A DNA stretch of 64,000 bases from Luteibaculum oceani (GCF_007995015.1 NZ_VORB01000001.1:372001-436000), one strand, 5' to 3'; counted from the first letter of the stretch, positions 36,640 to 46,522 are shown. Translations and numbers: made by a program. Notes: generated by a model from the sequence alone, not told the origin.

Positions 36640-38588
36640 TGAAAAAACTTCCCCTACACCTACTAATTCTCCTCCTCTTTTCAACTTGTTTTTTAAACCT
36701 TATTGGACAAAAAACAACGTCTTACAGTCAACAGGTTAATAAAAGACTTTACGGCTGGAGGTCATACTTTGCAATCCAAACGGATTTCAAAACGGATCAG
36801 ACCCTAACAGGTAATCTCGTAATAAACCTTGGGCTCTCCGGATTTGTAAATAAGAATCTAAGCAGCATTTCCCTCTTACAGTCAAGTAGGGTGGTTGGCA
36901 CCGTTGCTCTTGCTGAAATGGATAGTTTGGGAAACGTGGAGCTACCATTTAGTGAAAGCCAATTTCAAAACGACTGGATTTTAGAGATTAATCTGAGCAG
37001 AACAGGACAATATTGTATAGATAGAGAAATGCGTGGATTATGGATGGATTTAAAGTCTATTCAGATTAATTGCGGATTTCAATCGAACGAGTTTAGGGAT
37101 ACCACAGCATCGAAACTTATTACCGATGCCGATGCTATATTTATTGAGGACCATTCCATAAATAACTTAGGGGAGGCCGCTATTAAATTGGCTTTAGGAT
37201 CTTACCTAAAAAGCAGTCAGGTTAAACCTATATTGGGATTTTCAGGGGGCTACACCAATTTCAGCAAGTATTTATTGCTTTCAGAGTCCGCGAATATTCC
37301 TCTAACCCTTTTAAGGAAAATGAAGTCGGAAATTCCCCTATCTGGAGAAGGCGTTTTCGAAATTGTAAAATCACCAGAAGGGGCAGATGTTCTGATTGTT
37401 GCCGGTGTTGAAGATTTAGGACCCAATTTTGTTGCTAAGGCGTTTTTACTCGATACAGCTTCAACGGAATTAAATAAGCAAAAGGGTAAAATAGCACAGC
37501 TTCAGGAATTAATTAATCCCATTAGCACCAAAAACAGTGAAAATCTAGCCGAATTTTTCAGTTTAAACCCCCTCTATAATGGGTTTAATGAATTGTGGAT
37601 TGGAGGTCGAATTAATTCTAAGATGTGGTCGCTTAACTCCAACGAGTTTAGAGTCCAGATCTCTGGGAAGGTAAAAAAGCAGCCTGAGCTGGAATTGAAA
37701 TATCAAATTTTATTTCAGGGTGAGGCAATTGCCACAGGAATTGTTGAGGGAGATCGTTTTGAAATAGATAATGTAATTCGATTTAAGGAGGAAAAGGTTG
37801 GAGATTTTGATGTTAGGTTTTATGTTCCCAAAAAGCTAGACACCTGTCGTTACCTTCCAGAATTTTTAATTGAATTGGACACTGCCCATGCAAAAATAGA
37901 CTTGGTAAGCCCTTCCTTTAAAAAACATCGTACGCTTTCTCAATTTCAACTTTCCCAGATGGGGGTTAATGATATTTTTTTAGACCAAAACCTTGGAACA
38001 TCAGGCCTAAATATGGCTGCGGAAATCCTTAGGCAAGAAAATTCCTTTCATTTTACATCTGGGTGCTATTTTCCAAATATTAATATTTACGACCACACCT
38101 TCGGGGATGATAAATTATTGGAAAGTAACAACGATCTCTTGATTTCAGGGTTTCAGGATTCCATTTTTCAACAGTTTAATACGGATGGAGACCGGGATAC
38201 TTTAATTTTAAAGGACTCGATATTAAAAGTCGGAGGGGATAGTTTAATTCTTAGCTCGCTTCCTAATGCCATAGTTTTTACATCTGATGAAAGGGTTTTT
38301 GTTTGGGTTAATTATGAAATCATTCATCAATTAAATGCTAACAAATTGATTCGCGCTTTTTACGAAAACCCACAAAGAAAAGGGACAATAGGGATATTTA
38401 CTGCCCAGATGAAATGGGATTTTCCGATATCAGCAAAGGAAGAGATGCATATCATATCAAGTGGCTGGAAGAAACTATGGAGAAAGTATAAATTGGAACT
38501 TATTATATTAATAAGCTCAGGATTTGGGATTTTATTATGGATTCTTTATAAACGAATGAGAAGCGCTGTTCGTGAATTCCATTCATGA
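36639..38588 (+). CDS. Exported, C-terminally membrane-anchored protein of unknown function (BcsB-like layout)
   Basis: 649 residues with a signal peptide (cleaved near LNLIGQ) and a single C-terminal membrane helix (about 622-640), so the bulk is periplasmic. By eye it alternates beta-rich (about 45-150 and 310-420) and alpha/beta (about 155-275 and 440-590) regions. That order recalls BcsB, the periplasmic cellulose synthase partner, but I see no decisive motif and no glycosyltransferase next to it. It is translationally coupled to the upstream histidine kinase, so it may sense or act with it. Function unassigned. Confidence 0.6.
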   Translation: MKKLPLHLLILLLFSTCFLNLIGQKTTSYSQQVNKRLYGWRSYFAIQTDFKTDQTLTGNLVINLGLSGFVNKNLSSISLLQSSRVVGTVALAEMDSLGNVELPFSESQFQNDWILEINLSRTGQYCIDREMRGLWMDLKSIQINCGFQSNEFRDTTASKLITDADAIFIEDHSINNLGEAAIKLALGSYLKSSQVKPILGFSGGYTNFSKYLLLSESANIPLTLLRKMKSEIPLSGEGVFEIVKSPEGADVLIVAGVEDLGPNFVAKAFLLDTASTELNKQKGKIAQLQELINPISTKNSENLAEFFSLNPLYNGFNELWIGGRINSKMWSLNSNEFRVQISGKVKKQPELELKYQILFQGEAIATGIVEGDRFEIDNVIRFKEEKVGDFDVRFYVPKKLDTCRYLPEFLIELDTAHAKIDLVSPSFKKHRTLSQFQLSQMGVNDIFLDQNLGTSGLNMAAEILRQENSFHFTSGCYFPNINIYDHTFGDDKLLESNNDLLISGFQDSIFQQFNTDGDRDTLILKDSILKVGGDSLILSSLPNAIVFTSDERVFVWVNYEIIHQLNANKLIRAFYENPQRKGTIGIFTAQMKWDFPISAKEEMHIISSGWKKLWRKYKLELIILISSGFGILLWILYKRMRSAVREFHS

Positions 38589-38663
38589 AAATCCTAGGAT
38601 TATTCTGAGCCCCACAATTATTTACCTAATTTTACCAGTAAGACCAACAACATCAAAAATAAG

Positions 38664-41600
38664 ATGACTGCCAAAAAAGCAACTACCAAGAAGGAATCTA
38701 ATGACCGTGGTAAAAAGACCTCCCCAAAGGAAGATACAAAGCTAATGGGGAAGGAGGTTAAGGTTGTTGGTATTGGAACCTCTGCAGGCGGGCTGGAAGC
38801 GCTTAAAACTTTTTTTGATAATGTTCCCTCAAGCTGTGACTTGAGTTTTGTTATCATTCAGCATTTATCTCCTGACTACAAATCTCTTATGGCAGAATTG
38901 CTGGCTAAAAACACCCAATTGCCCATTTATGAGGTGGAAAATAATATGGAGATTTTGCCTGGGAGCGTTTATTTAATCCCAGCTAAGAAAAACATGCGTA
39001 TAAGTTCTGGTAGACTAACGCTTGAGGACAAATCGAAAACGGGGCACGATCTCAATTTACCGATAGATATTTTCTTCCGCTCCATGGCAGAAGAATTGGG
39101 AGAAAAAGCAATTTCTATTGTTCTTACCGGTACTGGATCTGATGGTACCCACGGTGTGCGAGCAATTAAGGAAGTAGGTGGAATGGTAATGGTACAGAGC
39201 CCTGAAACTTCCAAGTTTGACGGGATGCCCAGAAGTGCAATTTCAACTGGGCTTGTTGATTATGTTCTTCCCATATCCGAAATGCCATCGGAACTGATCA
39301 ATTACGTAGAAAATCACAAGGAAATTGGTCATCGGATAGATGAAAGTAATCTAGATACTCTGCAAGAAATACTTAGCCATCTAAAAAAAGTAACCAACCT
39401 CGATTTTTCAGAATATAAGAGACCAACTTTGGTTCGACGCATTTCTCGCCGTATGAGCGTAAACAAATGCAACGACTTAAAACAATATCTAGACTTCCTT
39501 CAAGCAACACCACAAGAGGCTCAAATTTTATACAAGGAGTTTTTAATAGGGGTTACTAAGTTTTTTAGGGATGCAGATGCGTTTGAGTCCTTATCCAAAC
39601 ACCTAGAAAAGCTTGTTTCGGAAAAAAACTTTAAGCAAACCCTAAAAATGTGGAGTGTTGCTTGTAGTACAGGGGAAGAAGCGTACTCATTGGCTATATT
39701 AACCAAAGAGGCCATGGACAAGGCCAACAAAAATTTAGAGGTTAAGATTTTCGCAACTGATATAGATAGAGATTCTATTGAAACAGCAAGTAAGGGCGTT
39801 TTTCCAGAGAGTTTTGTTCCCGATATAGGAACGGAAAGGCTAAAAAAATACTTTGTAAAGAAGGGAGATCAATACGTGGTTAGTCAGGAGATCAGAAAAA
39901 TGATCATCTTTTCTCACCACAACGTCCTTACCGATCCACCGTTTAATCGAATGGACTTGGTATCATGTCGTAACCTTCTTATTTATCTTCAACCGTCATT
40001 GCAGCAGCGATTACTGGCAACCTTCCACTACAGTTTAAACTTAAAGGGGATACTTTTTCTTGGACCAAGTGAAAGTATTGCGGAATACAAAAGTGTATTT
40101 AAGGAACTAGATCGTCGATGGAAAATCTTTGAAAACACAGAGATCTCGAGAACATTGAATTTAGATCACTCCACTCTACCTGATATCTCTTGGCAACGAG
40201 GTATTAAAAGTGCTACCACGAGTGTACCGAGTAGGAAGAGCATTATTGATAATCGCCTTTCGGAGGTTTTAAGTGACACCCTAGCGGATGAAATTGAGGC
40301 GGTTAGCGTGTATGTAGATGAGCATTTTGACATTCTACACGCGAATGGAAACTTAAACAAATACATTGCTCTTCCTGACAGAGGATTTACTGTTAACCTT
40401 CTTAAAATGGTTACGGATAATTTAAGCGTAGCCATAAGTACTGCGGTTAGAAGAGCGACTCAGGAAAAAGAGAAAATATTCTATAGAGGAGTAAGAATTG
40501 TAACGGATACTTCGGTTAAGATAGTGGATGTAATTGTTCGTCCATTTAAAATTGATAAGCTAGATACCAAAACTTACTTTCTGGTAGTTTTCCTTGAAAA
40601 CAAAGCTTCCGGTCAGTTTTCTAAAAATGTTAAGGATGTTACCGACCCCGATGAAATAAGTAGGGTTGAAGATTTACAAAGGGAGCTAAAGGAAACTAAA
40701 GAAAACCTTCAGGCTACTGTTGAAGAGGTAGAAACTAGTAACGAGGAACTGCAAGCAACAAACGAAGAATTGTTAGCAGCTAATGAAGAGCTTCAAAGTA
40801 CAAATGAGGAGCTTCAATCAGTAAATGAAGAGTTACATACCGTAAACTCAGAGCATCAATCTAAAATTCAGGAATTGGCAGCATTGAATGCCGATATGGA
40901 TAACCTATTAAAAAGTACGGATATAGGTACCATATTCTTGGATAAAGATTTGAAAATAAGATGGTTTACCCCAGCAATTAAAGAGCATTTCAACCTTTTG
41001 GTTGCAGATGTGGGCAGGCCCATCACCAACTTTAGCTCCAATGTTAGTGGGATAGATATTGTATCGGAGGTAGAGTATGTCCTTAAAACGGGTAAAACTG
41101 TTGAAAGGGAAACTAGGCTTAATAATGATAAGTGGTTTCTAACTCGAGTGCTTCCATATCAGGATGGAAATTACAGAACACAGGGTACCGTCATAACATT
41201 TGTGGAAATAACTCAAATGAAGTCGATGCAGGAGGACCTGAGGTATTCTGAAGGGTTATTTAGAACACTTTTTGAGTTTTCACCAAATGGTATTGTAACG
41301 ACCAACGCAAAAGGTAAAATTTTAAGGGCAAATCAAAATACGGCGCGAATGTGCGGTATTGAAATAGACGATCTGAAAAACAAGGAGATTACTGACTTAT
41401 TTGCCACATCTTCTAAGAAAAAGATTGAGACACTTTTTAAAGATGCGGCAGGAGGTAATCATCTGTCTATTAATGATAGGATAGAAATAAAATCCAATGG
41501 GAGTAAGGGAATCCCGGTTAGCGTAAACATCGAACATGCAGAGCATGAACAGCAAAATTTAATTCTATGGAGTATCGTTGATATTTCGGATCAAATCTCC

Positions 41601-42794
41601 GCTCAAAAAGAACTCAAGGAGCTAAACGAAAACCTAGAGGTTATGGTAGATGCCAGAACCAAGGAATTGCGTGACAAGGATATTTTATTGCAAAGTGTAT
41701 TAGAGGCTACAACGGCAGGCTACTGGACTTGGGAACCAAAAACGGGTTACCAAATTTATTCGGATACTTTTAGTGAGGTTATTAAGAGTCATGATAAAAA
41801 TGACCCAACTGAGGACCAGTGGAAGAAAATTCTTGGGGAGGAAAATTACTCCATCCTAGAATCAAAGCTTCAAGAACATGTAAAATCTAAAGGTAAAAAG
41901 CCATTAGAGGTTATATGTGAATTAACGACCGATGGGTCACCAATGTGGGTGTTCTTTAAAGGAAAAGCAATTGAGTGGAATGGTAAAGACGCTACTAAAA
42001 TAGTTGGTAGTCTGGTAAACATTACCGATTTAAAAAAGATTGAGTCCCAGTTAGCAAATAGTAATTCTAAACTCGAGGAAAGCCTGCAACGTTTAAGTCT
42101 TAAGAATCATGAGTTGGAGCAAATTGCATATGTTGCTACACACGATTTAAGAGCCCCAGTGGTAAATCTTGCCAACTTGGCAAAGATGCTGAAGATAGAA
42201 TCACTTGAGGATAGAAATAAGGAGGTTTGTGAGCGTATAGTTTCCTCTATTAATTCATTAGATAACACGCTTGAAGAGCTTCTCAATATTGCCGCTCTCA
42301 ATAAAGAAGGGGTACCAAAGAAGTTTAAACAAATTAATTTCGAAAAATCTATCGATTCTGTTTTAATGGAATTGGAGGAGACTTTTGCCTCAGATTTCAA
42401 AGTAGAAAAGGATTTGAAGGTTAAGACAATAAAGTACTTCCCTGCGCACATTCATAGTATTCTATCTAATTTATTGAGTAATGCCATTAAGTATAGATCG
42501 GAGCAAAGGCCATTGGAAATTAAAATAGCGACCTATTCAGAAAAGAATTATACGGTTTTAGAAATAACGGATAATGGAATCGGTATAGATCTTGAAAGAC
42601 AGGGGAAAAAGCTATTTGGAATGTTTAAGCAGTTACATCCAGGATACAAAGGCAAAGGGCTTGGGCTGTATATTGTAAAGAACCAAGTAGAAATAATGGG
42701 GGGGGAAATAGAGGTTAAAAGTAAACCAGAAGAAGGTAGTACCTTTAAAATAAGCCTACTTGATCAGGCGAAGGTTAATTCGTTAAACTCTTAA
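38664..42794 (+). CDS. CheB-CheR-PAS hybrid histidine kinase
   Basis: 1376 residues. CheB methylesterase domain (about 30-215) with catalytic Ser40 (GTSAGG), His67 (IIQHLSP) and Asp160 (GTGSDGTHG). CheR methyltransferase domain (about 230-490) with VTKFFRD, ACSTGEEAYSLAIL, ATDIDRDS and SCRNLLIYL. A region of about 500-660, then a coiled coil of repeated (S/T)NEELQ units (about 665-750), two or three PAS domains (about 755-1120), and a kinase core with His1160 (VATHDLRAP), N-box LLSNAIKY, DNGIGID and KGKGLGLYIVK. No transmembrane segment is visible, so it is probably cytoplasmic. All catalytic motifs look intact. The receiver 23 nt downstream is a likely partner. Confidence 0.92.
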   Translation: MTAKKATTKKESNDRGKKTSPKEDTKLMGKEVKVVGIGTSAGGLEALKTFFDNVPSSCDLSFVIIQHLSPDYKSLMAELLAKNTQLPIYEVENNMEILPGSVYLIPAKKNMRISSGRLTLEDKSKTGHDLNLPIDIFFRSMAEELGEKAISIVLTGTGSDGTHGVRAIKEVGGMVMVQSPETSKFDGMPRSAISTGLVDYVLPISEMPSELINYVENHKEIGHRIDESNLDTLQEILSHLKKVTNLDFSEYKRPTLVRRISRRMSVNKCNDLKQYLDFLQATPQEAQILYKEFLIGVTKFFRDADAFESLSKHLEKLVSEKNFKQTLKMWSVACSTGEEAYSLAILTKEAMDKANKNLEVKIFATDIDRDSIETASKGVFPESFVPDIGTERLKKYFVKKGDQYVVSQEIRKMIIFSHHNVLTDPPFNRMDLVSCRNLLIYLQPSLQQRLLATFHYSLNLKGILFLGPSESIAEYKSVFKELDRRWKIFENTEISRTLNLDHSTLPDISWQRGIKSATTSVPSRKSIIDNRLSEVLSDTLADEIEAVSVYVDEHFDILHANGNLNKYIALPDRGFTVNLLKMVTDNLSVAISTAVRRATQEKEKIFYRGVRIVTDTSVKIVDVIVRPFKIDKLDTKTYFLVVFLENKASGQFSKNVKDVTDPDEISRVEDLQRELKETKENLQATVEEVETSNEELQATNEELLAANEELQSTNEELQSVNEELHTVNSEHQSKIQELAALNADMDNLLKSTDIGTIFLDKDLKIRWFTPAIKEHFNLLVADVGRPITNFSSNVSGIDIVSEVEYVLKTGKTVERETRLNNDKWFLTRVLPYQDGNYRTQGTVITFVEITQMKSMQEDLRYSEGLFRTLFEFSPNGIVTTNAKGKILRANQNTARMCGIEIDDLKNKEITDLFATSSKKKIETLFKDAAGGNHLSINDRIEIKSNGSKGIPVSVNIEHAEHEQQNLILWSIVDISDQISAQKELKELNENLEVMVDARTKELRDKDILLQSVLEATTAGYWTWEPKTGYQIYSDTFSEVIKSHDKNDPTEDQWKKILGEENYSILESKLQEHVKSKGKKPLEVICELTTDGSPMWVFFKGKAIEWNGKDATKIVGSLVNITDLKKIESQLANSNSKLEESLQRLSLKNHELEQIAYVATHDLRAPVVNLANLAKMLKIESLEDRNKEVCERIVSSINSLDNTLEELLNIAALNKEGVPKKFKQINFEKSIDSVLMELEETFASDFKVEKDLKVKTIKYFPAHIHSILSNLLSNAIKYRSEQRPLEIKIATYSEKNYTVLEITDNGIGIDLERQGKKLFGMFKQLHPGYKGKGLGLYIVKNQVEIMGGEIEVKSKPEEGSTFKISLLDQAKVNSLNS

Positions 42795-42817
42795 ATTAAA
42801 CAAGCAAAAAGTATTAC

Positions 42818-43219
42818 ATGGGTCGGTTGAAATCTATAATGGTAGTTGATGATGATGAGGTAAACAACTTTATTTTAAAAGAGCTACTGTTGGAAGCAGA
42901 CGTCGCAGATGAGATAAATATTAAATCTTCTGTAGATGAAGCAATAGCTGGCCTTTCAGGTGCCAAAGGAAATAGTATTCCCCAGCTGATTTTGCTAGAT
43001 ATCAATATGCCTGTCAAAGATGGGTTTGATTTTTTGGAGGAGTATTACGAGAATGGCCTAGATACCAATGAAACCAGAATAATTTTGCTTACCAGTTCAC
43101 TTTTTGAACGCGATAAGGCTGCGGTAAGTAAGTATCCACGTGTGGTCGATTTTGTAATAAAACCCCTTGATATGGGGTACTTTAAAAGGCTGGTGAGCCA
43201 AATCGCTGTCTCATCCTAA
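42818..43219 (+). CDS. Stand-alone response regulator receiver
   Basis: 133 residues with only a receiver domain: acidic cluster VVDDDEVNN, phosphoacceptor Asp61 (LILLDINMPVKDGF), Thr/Ser in ILLTSSLF, and Lys in FVIKPLD. It lies 23 nt behind the CheB-CheR-kinase hybrid, so it probably receives its phosphate. The last 38 nt overlap the convergent membrane-protein gene. Confidence 0.92.
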   Translation: MGRLKSIMVVDDDEVNNFILKELLLEADVADEINIKSSVDEAIAGLSGAKGNSIPQLILLDINMPVKDGFDFLEEYYENGLDTNETRIILLTSSLFERDKAAVSKYPRVVDFVIKPLDMGYFKRLVSQIAVSS

Positions 43220-44054
43220 AACTTTTTAAAAAGATAGGTTGCTCCGTAAGCAATATTGCTATTGGCAGAAGGAAATGCGGACTTCGAATGAAGAACTCGT
43301 AAGACCATTGGCTGAGTGAATTCCATAAGTCAAAGGCATAAAAATGTGCGATTACCCTAGCAAAGGCGGTTACAAATCCCCAAAAGCACATGTAGATTAA
43401 CCCCCATTTTCGACTTGTTTTCCAAAACAACGCAAGCACACAAATAAAATCTAAGATCCCTGCAATTTTTAGGAATACCAATGCATTTTGTCGCCCAACT
43501 CCAAGAGATCCAACGGTAAGGCCAATAAACTTTTCCGGAATGGGTCTAATCCCCGAGGCGTACACACCGTGACAGACAAAGGTTATTCCAGCGATTACGC
43601 ATGCGGTTGTTAAAACGGCACTTGATTTAGGATTTAAGACGAGAACCCAGAATAATATCAGGGGCGTAAAGACTTGGCCCGCATATTCCAGCCACATTAT
43701 CCAATTATATGCCACTCCGAAATACTGGGTCCACGAAATGGGAATTAGCCACATTACACCTATTAAAAGAGGCAACAATGTTTTCGGCTTTTTCCCTAAA
43801 AAGGCGCTTGCACTAGCGACCAAGAAACAAAGCCCTATAATAAATTGAAGTAGGTTGAGGTAAGTTTCTGTCTTGGGATGCACTAAATATTGGCTCCAAG
43901 TAAGCTCGGTATACGACTCTACAAACCATCCGAAAAGCCTATAATTCCAAAAAAACTCTCTAATAGGAGTCGATAAGAACAAAAATTGCCAAGCTCTTCC
44001 AAAGAATTCCAATCCAACTGCAAGGCGCAAGATCCAGATAACCCAATTTTTCAT
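43182..44054 (-). CDS. Polytopic membrane protein of unknown function
   Basis: 290 residues starting MKNWVIWILRLAVGLEFFGR, with seven or eight hydrophobic segments. The start resembles DoxX-like proteins (short helix then GLEFFGRAWQ), but the family is not certain. The frame also has an ATG six codons upstream (44072). The 3' end overlaps the receiver gene by 38 nt. No partner gene is evident. Confidence 0.75.
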   Translation of the reverse strand: MKNWVIWILRLAVGLEFFGRAWQFLFLSTPIREFFWNYRLFGWFVESYTELTWSQYLVHPKTETYLNLLQFIIGLCFLVASASAFLGKKPKTLLPLLIGVMWLIPISWTQYFGVAYNWIMWLEYAGQVFTPLILFWVLVLNPKSSAVLTTACVIAGITFVCHGVYASGIRPIPEKFIGLTVGSLGVGRQNALVFLKIAGILDFICVLALFWKTSRKWGLIYMCFWGFVTAFARVIAHFYAFDLWNSLSQWSYEFFIRSPHFLLPIAILLTEQPIFLKSFRMRQRFGSPAF

Positions 44055-44172
44055 TTTGCAAAAATGGGGCACTTAAGATTACGGGTGTATTAACATGGGC
44101 TTACGTTTGTTATTGTTTTTTTAAATGAATTTTACCATTTCCGAAAGCCCTAGGTTGGCTTAAAACGACCAA

Positions 44173-44180
44173 TACATTTG
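44173..44180 (+). promoter_or_regulatory. -7 promoter box of the exported phosphatase gene
   Basis: TACATTTG, exact TAnnTTTG, 16 nt upstream of the ATG; a TTG lies 15 nt further up (44155-44157). Confidence 0.55.
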
Positions 44181-44196
44181 CGAAAAAATTATACTT

Positions 44197-45873
44197 ATGA
44201 GGTTTCTATTCCTTTTTATCGCAACCATTTCGTTTAGCTCCCTATTCGCACAACCAAAGTATTTTAGAACCATGTGGAGGGCAGACCCATCCACTTCTAT
44301 GGTTGTTGGTTGGAGTCAAACCCCGGGTAGTATAAATAATGGGATTTCGTTTGAACTGTATTACGCCACCACAGATTTTGGGACAGATCTAAGCCTATAC
44401 AAGGAAAAAGGCGCAAGGGCATTAGTTGATAGAAGTGTATCGGCTTTTAAGGGATTAGATCATTACTTTGTTCGCTTAGCAAACCTTAGTCCTAAAACCC
44501 CATATTACTTCGTTTTGGTATACCGGGATGCATTGGGCAGAGAACAAGTAAGTGATCGTTATTGGTTTAAAACGGCAAGTGATAACCCCAGTGACCCCAT
44601 AAGCATAATTGCTGGAGGAGACTCTAGGCTAAATGTCGATGGAGGTCCTGTTGCTCTTGCAGAATCAGTAACTATTCGCCAAGAAGCAAATAGGATAGTG
44701 GCAAAATTAAGACCGGATATGGTTGCTTTTGGTGGTGATTACACTTTCGCAAATACCGAACAGGAATGGGATGCCTGGTTTGCAGACTGGGAGCTAACCT
44801 ACACCGATGATAATAAGATAACACCTATTGTAGCTGCGATGGGTAACCACGAAGCGTCACCATTTGGATGCCCCGATTGTGGAAACTTCGTAGTCGAACG
44901 CCTATTCGATACACCTCACCCAGATGTGTATTATGCACTTTCTTTTAACGGAAACCTTTTACGCATGTATACACTTAACACAGAGATGACTATTTCTGGC
45001 GAACAAACCGACTGGTTGAATAATGATTTAGACTCGGTTGATGGATCGGTATATTGGAAAATTGCGCAATATCACAAACCAATACGTCCACATCATTCCA
45101 GCAAATCGGATAAAAATGACGCTTTCGATAACTGGGCGGAACCTTTTTACGAAAAACAGGTAAGGTTGGTGGTGGAGTGTGATGCTCACGTAGTAAAAAC
45201 AACTTGGCCTTTAATACCAACAAGAACGTCAAGCGGTACTACCGAGTGTGGTAAGGACGTTGATCATAATTACTTTATCGCGGAGAATGGCAGAGGAACG
45301 GTATATGTGGGCGAAGGAACTTGGGCCGCAATTAGAATGGCAGATGACGCAAAGACCTGGACCAGAGACATGGGTACCCTTAATCAAGTAAAATGGATTT
45401 GGGTAAACAAAAATGAAATTCAGGTAAGATCGGCACAAACATATTTCCCAGACAATCCCAATTATGCAAGCTCAGTAACCCCATTAACTGAAGAAAATAG
45501 ATTTATGGTACCGGACGGATTAAGTATTTGGGAACCTGAAAACGGGGCAGTTACCATTATAAAGAACAATGGATTAACACCTCTCCCAGAGCGATGTGCA
45601 ACAACTAACGTTGCCGAGGAATTAGAAAGAAATGAGGCCCTAATGGTTATGCCAAATCCTACTCGAAATAAGAACTTTAGAATTAAAGCGCCAGCAAATA
45701 GCAGGGTAAAGGCATTCGAAATTCTTGGATTAGACTCAAGGTTAGTATGGAAAAAAACTACTCAGTCTAATTTTGTGGATGTCAACTTATCGGAATATAA
45801 TTCCGGAGCTTATTTTGCAAAGGTGGTTTTCGAGGATGGCAAATCGGAAATAGTTCGTTTTATTTTGGACTAA
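44197..45873 (+). CDS. T9SS-exported metallophosphoesterase (purple acid phosphatase-like)
   Basis: 558 residues: a signal peptide (cleaved near SLFAQ), an N-terminal fibronectin III-like domain (about 25-130, as in purple acid phosphatases), a calcineurin-like metallophosphoesterase domain with AGGDSR (about 140), FGGDYTFANTE, MGNHE (about 215), QYHKP and ECDAHV, and a C-terminal T9SS type A sorting domain (about 485-558, starting VMPNPTRNKNF). It should be secreted or surface-bound and hydrolyse phosphoesters; specificity unknown. The 3' end overlaps the convergent M23 gene by 4 nt. Confidence 0.9.
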   Translation: MRFLFLFIATISFSSLFAQPKYFRTMWRADPSTSMVVGWSQTPGSINNGISFELYYATTDFGTDLSLYKEKGARALVDRSVSAFKGLDHYFVRLANLSPKTPYYFVLVYRDALGREQVSDRYWFKTASDNPSDPISIIAGGDSRLNVDGGPVALAESVTIRQEANRIVAKLRPDMVAFGGDYTFANTEQEWDAWFADWELTYTDDNKITPIVAAMGNHEASPFGCPDCGNFVVERLFDTPHPDVYYALSFNGNLLRMYTLNTEMTISGEQTDWLNNDLDSVDGSVYWKIAQYHKPIRPHHSSKSDKNDAFDNWAEPFYEKQVRLVVECDAHVVKTTWPLIPTRTSSGTTECGKDVDHNYFIAENGRGTVYVGEGTWAAIRMADDAKTWTRDMGTLNQVKWIWVNKNEIQVRSAQTYFPDNPNYASSVTPLTEENRFMVPDGLSIWEPENGAVTIIKNNGLTPLPERCATTNVAEELERNEALMVMPNPTRNKNFRIKAPANSRVKAFEILGLDSRLVWKKTTQSNFVDVNLSEYNSGAYFAKVVFEDGKSEIVRFILD

Positions 45874-46517
45874 GGCAACATAGGTAATAATAACATAGGA
45901 TGAGGACAGTTTTTTGCGAACTGTCCTTTTTCTTTTTCGTGGCAAACGCCAGGATAATCGCCTACTTTACCTTCCATGTCTATGATAATTTGGAAATGGA
46001 GGTGTGGGGGCCAAGACCCATTTTCCTCCCATGATCCTACTTGGGCAATGGCATCCCCGGGGTTAAATTCGTGTCCTTTATCGGTAATTTTAGGTGCGGC
46101 AAGATGTCCATATAGCGTATAGAATTTAAATCCGGAAATATGGTGTTCTAGTATTAGCGTATGTCCGTAATCCCCGGGGGCATCATTAAATTGATAGGAG
46201 TGGATTTTACCCTTAATGGGGGCATGGATATTACTGCCTGCGGAGCACCATAAATCCATTCCCAAATGAATGTTTCTTACTTCGGCACCATTTACAAAAT
46301 CCGGATTTCTACCATACCAGGATCTTTTTTCTAAGTAACCACCGTATCGTATGCTTTTCTTGGTTTGAGAATAAAACCAAGATTCAATTTCTACCCTATT
46401 TCCTAGATCTAAACCCAACTTGGCAACTGTTGGACCTGATAAATCGATAGGCTCAAAGTTTTCACCCTTTACAACAGGGGCAATTTGTAGTCCTTTTAAA
46501 ACGTCACTTATTTCCAC
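45870..46517 (-). CDS. M23 peptidase-fold protein without a signal peptide
   Basis: 215 residues with the LytM/M23 zinc motifs HLGMD and HLHF, and a central LYGHLAAP. M23 enzymes usually cut cell-wall peptide bridges outside the membrane, but I see no signal peptide or membrane helix. The C-terminal YPGVCHEKEKGQFAKNCPHP is unlike classical LytM and recalls the M23-like module found fused to class III aminotransferases. A cytoplasmic, non-cell-wall role is possible. It lies 5 nt behind oligopeptidase B on the same strand. Confidence 0.8.
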   Translation of the reverse strand: MEISDVLKGLQIAPVVKGENFEPIDLSGPTVAKLGLDLGNRVEIESWFYSQTKKSIRYGGYLEKRSWYGRNPDFVNGAEVRNIHLGMDLWCSAGSNIHAPIKGKIHSYQFNDAPGDYGHTLILEHHISGFKFYTLYGHLAAPKITDKGHEFNPGDAIAQVGSWEENGSWPPHLHFQIIIDMEGKVGDYPGVCHEKEKGQFAKNCPHPMLLLPMLP

Positions 46518-46522
46518 TCCAA

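Noticed and set aside
38664-42794. A chemotaxis system, from the CheB and CheR domains
   Set aside because: There are no receptors, CheA, CheW or flagellar genes; this fusion family is common in non-chemotactic signalling.
43136-43143. Further parS sites at other CACGTG cores (also near 21094 and 57426)
   Set aside because: The flanking bases do not match TGTTN...NAACA.
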